From contig NZ_CALNWY010000019.1 of assembly GCF_940807255.1 (NCBI RefSeq), forward strand, positions 1-64,000: a DNA stretch of 64,000 bases, given 5' to 3'. The stretch is from Mixta sp. Marseille-Q2659. GTDB lineage: Bacteria; Pseudomonadota; Gammaproteobacteria; Enterobacterales; Enterobacteriaceae. Each line of letters opens with the position of its first letter. Position 1 is the first letter of the stretch. This document shows positions 1 through 8,461 of this stretch, piece by piece. The position numbers and the translations under genes are program-made. The notes below the pieces were generated by a model. The model ran no database searches and was not told where the DNA came from. It saw only the letters and a program-made list of their open reading frames with translations.

Positions 1-102
1 CGGTGGTCCCACCTGACCCCATGCCGAACTCAGAAGTGAAACGCCGCAGCGCCGATGGTAGTGTGGGGTCTCCCCATGCGAGAGTAGGGAACTGCCAGGC
101 AT
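1..102 (+). rRNA. rrf: 5S ribosomal RNA, 3' part
   Basis: The first 102 bases match the enterobacterial 5S rRNA from about nucleotide 19 to its end; the conserved block CCATGCCGAACTCAGAAG and the closing GCCAGGCAT are both present. The 5' end lies outside the window. It is the last gene of an rRNA operon pointing into the window. Because yhdZYXW follows convergently, as in E. coli, the operon probably corresponds to rrnD; no distal tRNA-Thr or second 5S copy follows here. Confidence 0.97.
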
Positions 103-116
103 CAAACCAGCGACGG

Positions 117-143
117 AGCCTCAGCGAAAGCTGAGGCTTTTTC
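117..143 (+). terminator. rRNA operon terminator
   Basis: A perfect 9-bp stem (AGCCTCAGC / GCTGAGGCT) with a GAAA tetraloop is followed by a T-run, 15 bases after the end of 5S rRNA. This is a classical intrinsic terminator for the rRNA operon. Confidence 0.93.
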
Positions 144-218
144 GTTTCTGTCATCAGAAAGATAGCTATCCGGGAAAACCAAAAAATACATTCTGCCGTT
201 AAGCGCGCCAGCATCCTG

Positions 219-314
219 CCAGACCAGACCAGACCAGACCAAACCAAACCAAACCAAACCAAACCAAACCAAACCAAACCAAACCAAACCAAACCAAACA
301 AGCCAGACCAGACC
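219..314. repeat. Pentanucleotide tandem repeat (CCAGA/CCAAA)n
   Basis: About 19 near-continuous 5-bp units: four AGACC, then eleven AAACC, a variant unit, then two more AGACC. It lies between the rRNA terminator and the 3' end of the convergent yhdZ. Read on the minus strand it encodes a repeating WFGLV peptide in open frames, but no start signal or family supports a gene, so I treat it as a microsatellite in a convergent intergenic region. Confidence 0.9.
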
Positions 315-349
315 GAATTTCTCCGGCCCGGCCCGCGTTAACTTTATCC

Positions 350-1105
350 TTAATGAATAACCTGCGATAAAAAAGTACGAGTTCGTTCAGATTTGGGATG
401 AGCAAAGAACTCTTCCGGCGGCGCTTGCTCGACAATCTCACCACGATCCATAAAAATTACGCGGTCGGCAACCGTGCGGGCAAAGCCCATCTCATGCGTG
501 ACACAAAGCATCGTCATTCCATCCTCAGCCAGTCCAATCATCGTATCCAACACTTCCTTTACCATTTCTGGATCGAGCGCCGAGGTCGGTTCATCAAACA
601 GCATAATTTTAGGCTTCATACAGAGTGAACGGGCAATGGCCACTCGCTGCTGCTGTCCCCCAGAAATCTGTCCGGGGAATTTATGCGCATGTTCAGCAAT
701 ACGCACGCGTTCCAGGTAATACATAGCAAGCGCTTCGGCCTCTTTTTTAGGCATCTTGCGCACCCAAATCGGCGCCAGCGTACAGTTCTGTAAAACTGTC
801 AGATGGGGAAAAAGATTAAAGTGCTGAAATACCATTCCCACTTCGGTTCGTACTTTTTCGATATTACGTAAATCATCATTCAAATGAATGCCGTCAACGA
901 TAATGCGCCCTTGTTGATGCTCTTCAAGATGATTGATACAGCGTATTGTTGTGGACTTCCCCGAGCCCGACGGGCCGCAAAGGACAATGCGCTCGCGTGG
1001 TTTAACCGTCAGATTGATATTTTTCAGCACATGAAATTGCCCATACCATTTATTCACATTTTCGAGCGTAATCATCGCATCGGCAGAATGAGTCACAGGT
1101 TTCAT
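350..1105 (-). CDS. yhdZ: Polar amino acid ABC transporter, ATP-binding subunit
   Basis: 251 aa, nearly identical in length and sequence to E. coli YhdZ (AapP-like). The Walker A motif GPSGSGKST is at residues 44-52, the ABC signature SGGQQQR at about 148-154 and Walker B IMLFDEP at about 167-173. It is the cytoplasmic ATPase that powers uptake of polar or acidic amino acids. It is the last gene of the yhdWXYZ operon, 11 bp after yhdY. The start at 1105 matches the E. coli protein; an internal ATG ten codons in (MITLENV) is the alternative. The exact substrate range is not established by the sequence. Confidence 0.95.
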   Translation of the reverse strand: MKPVTHSADAMITLENVNKWYGQFHVLKNINLTVKPRERIVLCGPSGSGKSTTIRCINHLEEHQQGRIIVDGIHLNDDLRNIEKVRTEVGMVFQHFNLFPHLTVLQNCTLAPIWVRKMPKKEAEALAMYYLERVRIAEHAHKFPGQISGGQQQRVAIARSLCMKPKIMLFDEPTSALDPEMVKEVLDTMIGLAEDGMTMLCVTHEMGFARTVADRVIFMDRGEIVEQAPPEEFFAHPKSERTRTFLSQVIH

Positions 1106-1116
1106 TAAAATATTCC

Positions 1117-2217
1117 TTAGTGCGCTTTACGCCCGGTGTTAAAACGTTTCTCAAGGCGCTGACTGTAGCGCGACATACTAAAACAGAAGATCCAGTAAAC
1201 GAGGGCAGCAAAAACATAGCCTTCCGTCGACATGCCCAGCCAGGTGGGATCGACCGTAGCCTGCTGTACGCTACTGAACAGATCAAACAGACCGATAATG
1301 ATCACCAGGCTGGTATCTTTGAACAGTGCGATAATGGTATTCACCAGGCCGGGGATCGTGAGTTTAAGTGCCTGTGGCAGGATCACCAGCAGCTGGGTTT
1401 TCCAGTAGCCCAGCGCCAGTGACTCAGCGGCTTCGGTTTGTCCTTTAGGCAATGCCTGTAAACCGCCTCGCACTACTTCCGCAACGTAGGCAGATTGAAA
1501 GAGAATCACGCCGACTAACGCCCTGACCAACTTGTCGATACTGGTGCCTTCCGCCATAAACAGCGGCAGCATGACCGATGACATAAACAACACCGTTATA
1601 AGCGGCACGCCGCGCCAAAACTCAATAAAGATCACAGCCAGAGCGCGCACGATCGGCATTTTCGAGCGGCGTCCCAACGCCAGTAAAATGCCCAACGGTA
1701 GTGCGCCGGCAATGCCTACCGCAGCAATAATCAGCGTCAGCGTTAAGCCGCCCCACTGGCGTGTTTCAACCTGTTCAAGACCAAAAAGCCCGCCATAAAG
1801 CATCAGCCAGACGAAAAGGGGAAAGACGACCGCCCAAACGGCAATATAACGTCCCCGGCGCGGCATCCGATTAATGAACATGGGAACAATCGAAAGCAGG
1901 CCGATAATTAAGGTGACATTAATACGCCAGCGTAGCTCGTGCGGATAAAGGCCATACATAAACTGACCAAAGCGTGCATGAATAAAGACCCAGCAGGCGC
2001 CTTCTTTGGTGCAGTCGGCGCGGCTATCACCAAACCAGTTGGCCTGGAAAATCAGCCAGTTAAGTGCAGGTGGAATAAGGCTCCATGCCAGCCATAAGCA
2101 GAACAAGGTCAGCAGGGAATTAAACCAGCTGGAGAAGAGATTTTTACGAGCCCAGGCCGAAATGCGTTTCACTGCATTGGTCGGAACGAGCGGCGTATCG
2201 TGTGTAGTTACTGTCAT
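1117..2217 (-). CDS. yhdY: Polar amino acid ABC transporter, permease
   Basis: 366 aa inner-membrane permease of the HisMQ/AapM type, close to E. coli YhdY (367 aa). A long N-terminal part with membrane helices precedes the conserved permease core. The EAA-type loop ([14 protein letters not shown]) near the C-terminus is the docking site for the ATPase YhdZ. It partners with YhdX to form the membrane channel. Third gene of the operon, 15 bp downstream of yhdX. Confidence 0.95.
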   Translation of the reverse strand: MTVTTHDTPLVPTNAVKRISAWARKNLFSSWFNSLLTLFCLWLAWSLIPPALNWLIFQANWFGDSRADCTKEGACWVFIHARFGQFMYGLYPHELRWRINVTLIIGLLSIVPMFINRMPRRGRYIAVWAVVFPLFVWLMLYGGLFGLEQVETRQWGGLTLTLIIAAVGIAGALPLGILLALGRRSKMPIVRALAVIFIEFWRGVPLITVLFMSSVMLPLFMAEGTSIDKLVRALVGVILFQSAYVAEVVRGGLQALPKGQTEAAESLALGYWKTQLLVILPQALKLTIPGLVNTIIALFKDTSLVIIIGLFDLFSSVQQATVDPTWLGMSTEGYVFAALVYWIFCFSMSRYSQRLEKRFNTGRKAH

Positions 2218-2232
2218 GATATTCCGTACCTT

Positions 2233-3411
2233 TTAACGCTCAACCAGCGCAATTTTGCGGTTATAGATATTCATCAGCAGTGAAATAAGCAGGCTGATAG
2301 TCAGGTAAACCGCCATCGTCATTGCAATGGTTTCAATCGCCTGGCCGGTCTGGTTGAGTACCGTCCCGGCAAATAGCGAAACCATATCGGGATAGCCGAT
2401 CGCGGCCGCCAGCGAGGAGTTTTTCACGATGTTCAGGTACTGACTGGTTAACGGCGGGATAATGACCCGCATCGCCCGCGGGATAATGACCTGACGCAGC
2501 GTAACCTGTGCGGGCAGGGCCAGCGACATTGCGGCTTCATGCTGCCCATGCGGAACCGACTGAATACCGGAGCGAATCACCTCAGCGATAAATGAAGAGG
2601 TATAAATAGAAAGCGCAAGCGTCAGCGCCGCCAGTTCAGGAATTAATGCAAAACCGCCGCGGAAGTTGAAGCCGCGCAGTGCAGGGATATTCCAATGCAT
2701 CGCCGCGCCAAACAGCAGGTGCGCAATCAGGGGAAAGATAATCAGCATTGCCAGCGCGGCGGGCCATGTGCGGCGCAGGCGGCCAGTCTTCAACTGAGAG
2801 GAGCGATTAAAACGGAACAGTGCGACGGTAGCGATAATGGCTAACAGAAGCGCAGCAATGAAAGGCAGCGTACCCGGCGTATATTCAGGCCAGGGAATAT
2901 AGAGACCACGGTTACTGATAAAGGCGATGTCAAACGCGCTAAGCGCCTGACGGGGCCCAGGCAGATTGCGCAATACGGCGAAATACCAGAAAAAGATCTG
3001 CAGCAGCGGCGGGATATTGCGGAAGGTCTCAATATAACAAGCAGAGATTTTACGCAGCAGCCAGTTATCAGAGAGGCGCGCCAGACCGATAAAAAAGCCC
3101 AGCACAGAGGCAAATACAATACAGAGTGCGGAAACTAACAGCGTATTGGTTAAGCCAACCAGAAAAACGCGGGCGTAGGTATCGCCATCGGAATAATCGA
3201 TGAGATGCTGCACAATGCCAAAGCCAGCGCCGCGTTCTAAAAAGCCAAAACCAGAAGTAATACCGCGGTTAGCCAGATTAATAACGGTGTTGTGGATTAG
3301 GTAACCCACCACGGCAAGGACCGCGAGAACCGCAAAAAGCTGGTAAACCCAGGCGCGAACCGCAGGATTAGAGAATGAAAAGTCCCTTTTTACGGTTGGG
3401 CGTTGAGACAT
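2233..3411 (-). CDS. yhdX: Polar amino acid ABC transporter, permease
   Basis: 392 aa permease, AapQ/YhdX family. The reading frame is open for 12 more codons upstream, but the ATG at 3411 gives MSQRPTVKRDF, which aligns with the E. coli start and has a TGAGG ribosome-binding site at proper spacing. An EAA-type loop (HEAAMSLALPAQVTLRQ) marks the ATPase contact near the C-terminus. With YhdY it forms the heteromeric transmembrane unit, fed by the periplasmic binding protein YhdW. Confidence 0.94.
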   Translation of the reverse strand: MSQRPTVKRDFSFSNPAVRAWVYQLFAVLAVLAVVGYLIHNTVINLANRGITSGFGFLERGAGFGIVQHLIDYSDGDTYARVFLVGLTNTLLVSALCIVFASVLGFFIGLARLSDNWLLRKISACYIETFRNIPPLLQIFFWYFAVLRNLPGPRQALSAFDIAFISNRGLYIPWPEYTPGTLPFIAALLLAIIATVALFRFNRSSQLKTGRLRRTWPAALAMLIIFPLIAHLLFGAAMHWNIPALRGFNFRGGFALIPELAALTLALSIYTSSFIAEVIRSGIQSVPHGQHEAAMSLALPAQVTLRQVIIPRAMRVIIPPLTSQYLNIVKNSSLAAAIGYPDMVSLFAGTVLNQTGQAIETIAMTMAVYLTISLLISLLMNIYNRKIALVER

Positions 3412-3477
3412 GGTAGACCTCAGCAACGAGCATACTGACATGGGCACCGCGAACGGTGCCCTGTATGGGAGCAGAAA

Positions 3478-4503
3478 TTAACGTACGGGCGGTGCGTACT
3501 GGATACCGCCATCTTTCCAGAGGGCATTTTGACCACGGGCTATTTTGAGCGGGCTATCTTTACCGACGTTGCGATCGAAACTCTCCTGATAGTTGCCGAC
3601 CTGCTTGATAATGTTGTAAGCCCACTTATTATCCAGCTTCAGATCTTTGCCAAAATCGCCTTCTGAACCGAGCAGGTGCGCCATGTCCGGTGTGGTTGGT
3701 TTAGCTGCCATCTGGTCGACGTTTTTCGAGTTGATGCCCATCTCTTCGGCGTTAAGCATGGCGTAGAACGACCATTTTACGATGGTGAACCAGTCATCAT
3801 CGCCACGGCGTACTAACGGCCCCAGCGGCTCTTTTGAAATGACTTCAGGCAGAACAATAAACTCATCGGGCTTGCCCAGCTTAATACGTAAGGCATAGAG
3901 CTGTGACTGATCGGAGGCCAGCGTATCGCAGCGGCCGCTATCGAGCGCTTTTGCTGATTCATCGGAACGGTCAAAGGTGACCGGCGTGTACTGCATCTTG
4001 TTGGCTTTAAAGTAATCCGCCACATTCAGCTCGGTATCGGTTCCCGCCTGAATACAGACGGTAGCGCCATCAAGCTCTTTGGCGCTCTTCAGTCCCGCTT
4101 TGTTATGAGTCAGGAAGCCGATGCCGTCATAGTAGTTAACGCCCGCGAACAGGAAACCCATGCCGCCATCGCGCGAAGAGGTCCAGGTAGTGTTGCGAGA
4201 TAAAAGGTCGACTTCGCCAGACTGCAGCGCGGTAAAGCGCTCCTTGGCGGTCAGCGGGGTATATTTCACTTTGTTGGCATCACCAAATACAGCGGCAGCC
4301 GTCGCACGGCAAACATCAACATCCAGTCCGGTGAATTTGCCGCCTGCATCAGCGTAAGAAAAGCCTGGCAGGCCATCGCTGATACCACACTGGACGAATC
4401 CCTTTTTCTTAATGGCATCAAGCGTAGTGCCAGCGTGAGCCTGGTTAACGACGGCCATTAGCGACGTGGTTGCAACCAGAGCGGAGAGCATCATTTTATT
4501 CAT
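3478..4503 (-). CDS. yhdW: Polar amino acid ABC transporter, periplasmic binding protein
   Basis: 341 aa, the same length as E. coli YhdW. The start at 4503 is chosen because it gives a typical signal peptide (MNKMMLSALVATTSLMAVV...QAHA) cleaved before AGTTLD, and because AGGAT precedes it; the frame extends 65 codons further upstream without such support. It is a family 3 solute-binding protein (AapJ-like) that binds polar amino acids in the periplasm. First gene of the operon; a sigma54-type promoter lies about 95 bp upstream. Confidence 0.94.
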   Translation of the reverse strand: MNKMMLSALVATTSLMAVVNQAHAGTTLDAIKKKGFVQCGISDGLPGFSYADAGGKFTGLDVDVCRATAAAVFGDANKVKYTPLTAKERFTALQSGEVDLLSRNTTWTSSRDGGMGFLFAGVNYYDGIGFLTHNKAGLKSAKELDGATVCIQAGTDTELNVADYFKANKMQYTPVTFDRSDESAKALDSGRCDTLASDQSQLYALRIKLGKPDEFIVLPEVISKEPLGPLVRRGDDDWFTIVKWSFYAMLNAEEMGINSKNVDQMAAKPTTPDMAHLLGSEGDFGKDLKLDNKWAYNIIKQVGNYQESFDRNVGKDSPLKIARGQNALWKDGGIQYAPPVR

Positions 4504-4597
4504 AAATAATCCTGTGTGGCGTAATCGTATTGTTATGTTGGTGACGAGTGCTTTTGCTGCACTTTTCCTGTCTGTGGCGGTCAGCCATCCACAACTG

Positions 4598-4613
4598 TGC
4601 AAAGAAAATGCCA
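4598..4613 (-). promoter_or_regulatory. Sigma54-type promoter of yhdWXYZ
   Basis: On the minus strand the sequence TGGCATTTTCTTTGCA carries the -24 GG and -12 GC with exactly the 10-base gap required by sigma54, and matches TGGCAC-N5-TTGCW except for the last base of the -24 element. Transcription would start near 4587, about 85 bases before the yhdW ATG. The E. coli yhdWXYZ operon is reported as part of the nitrogen (Ntr) regulon, which agrees. Confidence 0.8.
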
Positions 4614-4687
4614 GAGTTGCGGAATCCTGATTATTTGTAGGGATAGTGTTAATAACTGAGGGTAATTGACGAGTTTGGTTACTATCG

Positions 4688-4704
4688 CGCACCAACATGA
4701 GGCG
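4688..4704. promoter_or_regulatory. Possible NtrC-binding site upstream of yhdW
   Basis: CGCACCAACATGAGGCG keeps the left half and centre of the glnA-type NtrC site (TGCACCAACATGGTGCA) but has a degraded right half. It lies about 100 bp upstream of the predicted sigma54 transcription start, a usual enhancer distance. A perfect inverted repeat GGCGAC-GTAA-GTCGCC overlaps its right edge (4701-4716). The assignment is inference. Confidence 0.4.
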
Positions 4705-4802
4705 ACGTAAGTCGCCGCGATCACAAAGAGTGCAAACAGTTTAACAATATCATCGCAATGTGAGCTGGCGCGCATATTAAAGCGCTATGAAGCTGCGCGC
4801 AT

Positions 4803-4833
4803 AAAAAAGCCCGCTGGAGACCGCCAGCGGGCT
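4803..4833 (-). terminator. Terminator of lpxP
   Basis: A perfect 9-bp stem (GCCCGCTGG / CCAGCGGGC) with a 6-base loop is followed on the minus strand by six U residues, 23 bases after the lpxP stop codon. Confidence 0.9.
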
Positions 4834-4855
4834 GTGTTCAATGCAGATTGGGTTA

Positions 4856-5782
4856 TTAATAAAGCGAGGTCACGCCTGCCGGGCGGGTTTTAAAACGGCG
4901 GTGCAGCCAGAGATACTGGCTCGGCGCACGCAAGATTTCCCGTTCGATAATTTTATTCATATAAGCGGCGGCGGCCTGCTCATCATCCAGCGGATAATCT
5001 CTCAGTTCCGGCTGAATCACCAGTTCATAGCCCTGGCCACGCTCTTTACGAATCAGAACCACGGTAATCATTGCCGGTTTCGCCATGCGGGCCAGCATAA
5101 AGGTGCCGCTGGTGGTAGCCGCCTGCGGTACGGCAAACAGCGGAGCGAACACGCTGCCTTTCGGACCGTAATCCTGATCGGGCGCAAACCAGACGGCTTC
5201 GCCTTGCTTAAGCGCCTTAACCATGCCGCGCAGATCGCGGCGGTCTATCATCGCTTTATTTGAGCGAGTGCGGCCTTTGGTTTGTACCCACTCCATCAGC
5301 TTGCTGTTGTGCGGGCGATACATAGCCATCATTGGCTGACACAGGCCCATGGTGCGGCCTCCCAGCTCCAGCGACATAAAATGCACGCCGATAATCAACG
5401 CGCCACGCTTATCTTTTTGCGCCGCCTGCAGATTGTGCAGGCCATTAACGGTAAACCAGCGTTTGACGCGCGCATCAGACCAAAACCAGGCCATACCGGT
5501 TTCCATCAGGCCCATGCCTAACGATTCAAAATTATGAACGATCCGCAGCTCCAGCTCCGCCTTATCCAGCTCGGGGAAACAAAGTTCCAGGTTACGTCGC
5601 GTAATACGAACCCGGCGCGGCAGGAAACGCATCGAGGTGCGGCCCATCCAGACACCGAGGCGCTCAAGCAACGGAAAGGGAAGCTGAACCAGCAGAAACA
5701 GGACGCCGAGTCCAAACCAGGTAAACCAATAGCGGGGATGTAACAGCTCAACAGTAAAACGTGGAGACGATTTCGATTTCAT
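4856..5782 (-). CDS. lpxP: Lipid A palmitoleoyl/lauroyl acyltransferase, LpxP type
   Basis: 308 aa member of the LpxL/LpxM/LpxP late acyltransferases, which add a secondary acyl chain to Kdo2-lipid IVA at the inner membrane. The catalytic HX4E motif is HFMSLE, followed by the conserved blocks MYRPHN, SNKAMIDRRDLRG and WFAPDQDYG. An N-terminal membrane anchor is present. The ATG at 5782 (MKSKSSPRF) fits the family length of about 306; the open frame reaches 16 codons further. It matches LpxP more closely than LpxL (HFMSLELGG-MGLCQPMMA). In E. coli lpxP is cold-induced; no cold element is visible to me here. Monocistronic, with its own terminator. Confidence 0.9.
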   Translation of the reverse strand: MKSKSSPRFTVELLHPRYWFTWFGLGVLFLLVQLPFPLLERLGVWMGRTSMRFLPRRVRITRRNLELCFPELDKAELELRIVHNFESLGMGLMETGMAWFWSDARVKRWFTVNGLHNLQAAQKDKRGALIIGVHFMSLELGGRTMGLCQPMMAMYRPHNSKLMEWVQTKGRTRSNKAMIDRRDLRGMVKALKQGEAVWFAPDQDYGPKGSVFAPLFAVPQAATTSGTFMLARMAKPAMITVVLIRKERGQGYELVIQPELRDYPLDDEQAAAAYMNKIIEREILRAPSQYLWLHRRFKTRPAGVTSLY

Positions 5783-5928
5783 GACGCTCTCATATGCGTG
5801 AAAGAAGGATGTAACGCATAAAGGTGCCAATCAGTCGCGGTACAGATTCTCAGACAGCGGTTGGGTAAAGAAGTTAGGTAGGACGGCCCGTATTTACAAA
5901 AAACGGACAATTCTTGCGTGCCAGGCAT

Positions 5929-5963
5929 TAAAAAAGGCGCACCCGGAAGATGCGCCTTTTTTT
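5929..5963 (-). terminator. dusB-fis operon terminator (bidirectional shape)
   Basis: AAGGCGCA / TGCGCCTT stem with a 9-base loop, flanked by A-runs on the left and T-runs on the right. It sits 14 bases after the fis stop codon and can terminate in either direction. Confidence 0.9.
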
Positions 5964-5976
5964 ACAGCCGTGAAGA

Positions 5977-6273
5977 TTAGTTCATGCCGTATTTTTTCAG
6001 TTTCTTACGCAGCGTACCGCGGTTGATGCCCATCATCAGGGCTGCACGGGTCTGGTTGCCACGGGTATATTGCATCACCATGTCCAACAGAGGCTGCTCT
6101 ACTTCAGCCAGTACCAGCTCATACAGATCATTCACATCCTGACCATTCAGTTGAGCAAAATAGTTCTTCAGTGCCTGTTTTACCGAATCACGCAGCGGCT
6201 TTTGCGTCACCTGATCCTGTGAGTTAACGGTAGAAACGGTCAGTACGTCAGAATTTACGCGTTGTTCGAACAT
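5977..6273 (-). CDS. fis: DNA-binding protein Fis
   Basis: 98 aa, the standard Fis length. The C-terminal helix-turn-helix ([23 protein letters not shown]) and the N-terminal part of the dimer are conserved essentially as in E. coli. Fis is an abundant nucleoid protein in fast-growing cells that activates rRNA promoters, bends DNA and represses its own operon. It follows dusB after a 24-bp gap and is expected to be co-transcribed from the promoter upstream of dusB. Confidence 0.98.
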
Positions 6274-6297
6274 AGTTCTGTCAGCTCTTTATTTCGT

Positions 6298-7263
6298 TTA
6301 CGCAAGTTTTTCGAAGTATGCCTCCAACGCCTCCAGCTGTTCGCTGGCATCCTCTATGGCGTTGAATGTGCGCCGAAACTGGTCGTTCGGGGCGTTCTCC
6401 TGGAGATACCAGGAGACGTGTTTTCGTGCAATACGGTATCCCTTGCCGTGACCGTAAAAGTCGTGCAGTTCCCGTATATGCCCGATTAGCAAGCGCTTCA
6501 CTTCTGCCAGCGGCATGGGTGGGAGCAACTCCCCAGTGTCCAGATAATGCTGGATTTCCCGGAAGATCCACGGTCTTCCCTGAGCGGCACGGCCTATCAT
6601 CAGAGCGTCAGCTCCCGTATAGTCGAGTACCGCCCTGGCCTTGTGCGGGTCAGTAATGTCTCCGTTCGCGATAACCGGAATGGAAACGTTCTGCTTAACT
6701 GTCCGAATGCTGTCGTATTCAGCATTGCCGTTGAACAAACAGGCGCGGGTACGTCCATGAATGGTCAAAGCCTGGATACCACAACGTTCAGCCAATTGGG
6801 CAATTTCAGTGCAATTACGATTGTCTCTATCCCAGCCGGTACGAATCTTTAAGGTAACCGGCACCTCTACGGCATTAACCACGGCGGTAAGAATATTCTT
6901 CACCACATCGGGATATTGCAGCAGCGCGGAGCCTGCCATCTTACGATTAACCTTTTTGGCCGGGCAGCCCATATTAATGTCGATAACCTGTGCGCCGGAT
7001 GCCACATTAATCCGGGCCGCTTCAGCCATCTCATCAGGATCGCAACCGGCAATCTGCACGGCACGAATTCCGGGCTCGTCACTATGAACCATGCGCAAAC
7101 GAGACTTATCGCTGGCCCAAACTTCTGGGTTCGACGACATCATCTCAGAAACGGTCATCCCGGCCCCCATCTGATAACAAAGCGTTCTGAAAGGCCTGTC
7201 AGTAATACCGGCCATCGGAGCGGCTATCAGTTGATTACGGAGCTGGTGTTGTCCAATGCGCAT
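6298..7263 (-). CDS. dusB: tRNA-dihydrouridine synthase B
   Basis: 321 aa FMN-dependent enzyme that reduces uridine to dihydrouridine in the tRNA D-loop (position 17 in E. coli). The N-terminal TIM barrel begins with [12 protein letters not shown]; the catalytic cysteine is Cys100 in NMGCPAKKV, and the phosphate-binding region [11 protein letters not shown] is near residue 225. First gene of the dusB-fis operon. In E. coli prmA lies directly upstream, but here cah separates them. Confidence 0.97.
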   Translation of the reverse strand: MRIGQHQLRNQLIAAPMAGITDRPFRTLCYQMGAGMTVSEMMSSNPEVWASDKSRLRMVHSDEPGIRAVQIAGCDPDEMAEAARINVASGAQVIDINMGCPAKKVNRKMAGSALLQYPDVVKNILTAVVNAVEVPVTLKIRTGWDRDNRNCTEIAQLAERCGIQALTIHGRTRACLFNGNAEYDSIRTVKQNVSIPVIANGDITDPHKARAVLDYTGADALMIGRAAQGRPWIFREIQHYLDTGELLPPMPLAEVKRLLIGHIRELHDFYGHGKGYRIARKHVSWYLQENAPNDQFRRTFNAIEDASEQLEALEAYFEKLA

Positions 7264-7299
7264 GAAAAGAAGTGACCGTATCTACTCGCAAGGCGGCGT

Positions 7300-7328
7300 A
7301 TATTACGCATTTTTTAATGAAGATGAAA
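7300..7328 (-). promoter_or_regulatory. Promoter of the dusB-fis operon
   Basis: On the minus strand TTTCAT (7323-7328) and TAATAT (7300-7305) are 17 bp apart and followed by a GC-rich discriminator (ACGCCGCC). This arrangement is as I know it from the E. coli fis promoter, which starts at a C and is under stringent control. The 301 bp between dusB and cah hold this promoter and AT-rich DNA suitable for Fis and IHF binding; I see no gene there. Confidence 0.8.
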
Positions 7329-7564
7329 GGCCAAACTTTGAACAATCAGCGGGTAAAAATCATGGAAAAGCCGGTTACTGTTTGACCCTTTAAACTTTAT
7401 CTTTAAAAAACATGACGTTAAAAATATAAGCCTGAATTGTGAGCAAAGATTTTTCTTAAAATGTGATCGCGTCGGCAGTATAAAAGCGCGTTTCCGACAG
7501 GTAAAACCAGAGGAACGACGTGAATAGCGCGCATCAAACTGGTCGTAATAACCACAAAAACGCC

Positions 7565-8299
7565 TTATTCCGTAATCTGCCTGCCATGCAGCGGCTGCAG
7601 CGGACGGTTATTTGCATTACGCAGCGCTCTAGCAAAACGCGCCAGCTGAGCGTGCGAAGCTTCTACCGGCCGTTTCATTACCAGGCAGATAAAGCCTTCG
7701 GTACAGGGTGGCGTGGTCAGCGAGCCGCTAAAGCGATAATAGTGTTTATCCTGAGGAAAGCGTTTTTCCAGCATCATATCCTGCTGTAAGGCTTGCTCCT
7801 GATGCACCGTCGTTGGCAAAACATCAAGTAAGATATCCAGCGCCGGGTTGGTTTTACCCGGCGTCAGCATGACGGCTAACACGGCCAGCTCGCCTTGACT
7901 GTTAGCGTGGAAAAAATGCAGCTCCAGAGGAAAACGCTGTCCGTTAATGTGGTTTTCGCTGGGCGAATGAAAGTGGAACTGTTTTAAATTCCAGATCTGC
8001 CCATCCAGCAAAAAATCATCTTCATCATGGACGGTAATTTGGATCGTATGGCCATTATTAACGATCGATTTCACATTGGTATGAAAATTAAAGTCTAACG
8101 GCGGCAGGTTGGCGGAAACGGGATGACTGATATTAATGGGCGACTGATACATGCCTTCCTTACAGGTTTGCCACTGTTCACTTAACTCACCCCAGTGTTC
8201 GGGCGAGCCTTTTCCTTCATATGACCGGGTCATCTGCGCGCATGTTGCTGAGAAGCAGGCCAGCGTCAAAGCCAGCAGTGTATAAGGGGTTTTTAGCAT
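7565..8299 (-). CDS. cah: Periplasmic alpha-class carbonic anhydrase
   Basis: 244 aa. It has a signal peptide (MLKTPYTLLALTLACFSATCAQ) and the alpha-carbonic anhydrase fold: zinc ligands His109, His111 (QFHFHSPSEN) and His128 (ELHFFH), and the SLTTPPCTEG loop near residue 195. Cys46 and that loop's cysteine probably form the conserved disulfide. It interconverts CO2 and bicarbonate in the periplasm. A TATACT -10-like element at 8370-8375 suggests its own promoter. Its position between prmA and dusB is not that of E. coli, so it is probably a later insertion into a conserved neighbourhood. Confidence 0.93.
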   Translation of the reverse strand: MLKTPYTLLALTLACFSATCAQMTRSYEGKGSPEHWGELSEQWQTCKEGMYQSPINISHPVSANLPPLDFNFHTNVKSIVNNGHTIQITVHDEDDFLLDGQIWNLKQFHFHSPSENHINGQRFPLELHFFHANSQGELAVLAVMLTPGKTNPALDILLDVLPTTVHQEQALQQDMMLEKRFPQDKHYYRFSGSLTTPPCTEGFICLVMKRPVEASHAQLARFARALRNANNRPLQPLHGRQITE

Positions 8300-8461
8300 A
8301 CCGAATCCTTTCCTGTTAATGCCGGCGCATCATGCGCCTTTAGATAGCCTGAAGATATTAAACGGGCGGAGTATAAAAAATAACCGGGTTAAATTATCAG
8401 GAAAGTCAACGATGGGGTAGCGCGCTGCGGCTGATATACGCAGCGCGCCGGGGATTAAGCA

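Noticed and set aside
219-314. Possible CRISPR-like array
   Set aside because: Units are 5 bp with no spacers; it is a microsatellite.
199-444. Open frame encoding a WFGLV repeat peptide on the minus strand
   Set aside because: Produced by the 5-bp tandem repeat; it overlaps the end of yhdZ and has no ribosome-binding site or family.
7520-7789. Plus-strand frame starting GTG after AGAGGAACGAC
   Set aside because: Mostly antisense to the conserved 3' part of cah; the ribosome-binding site is probably coincidental and no promoter pair is convincing.
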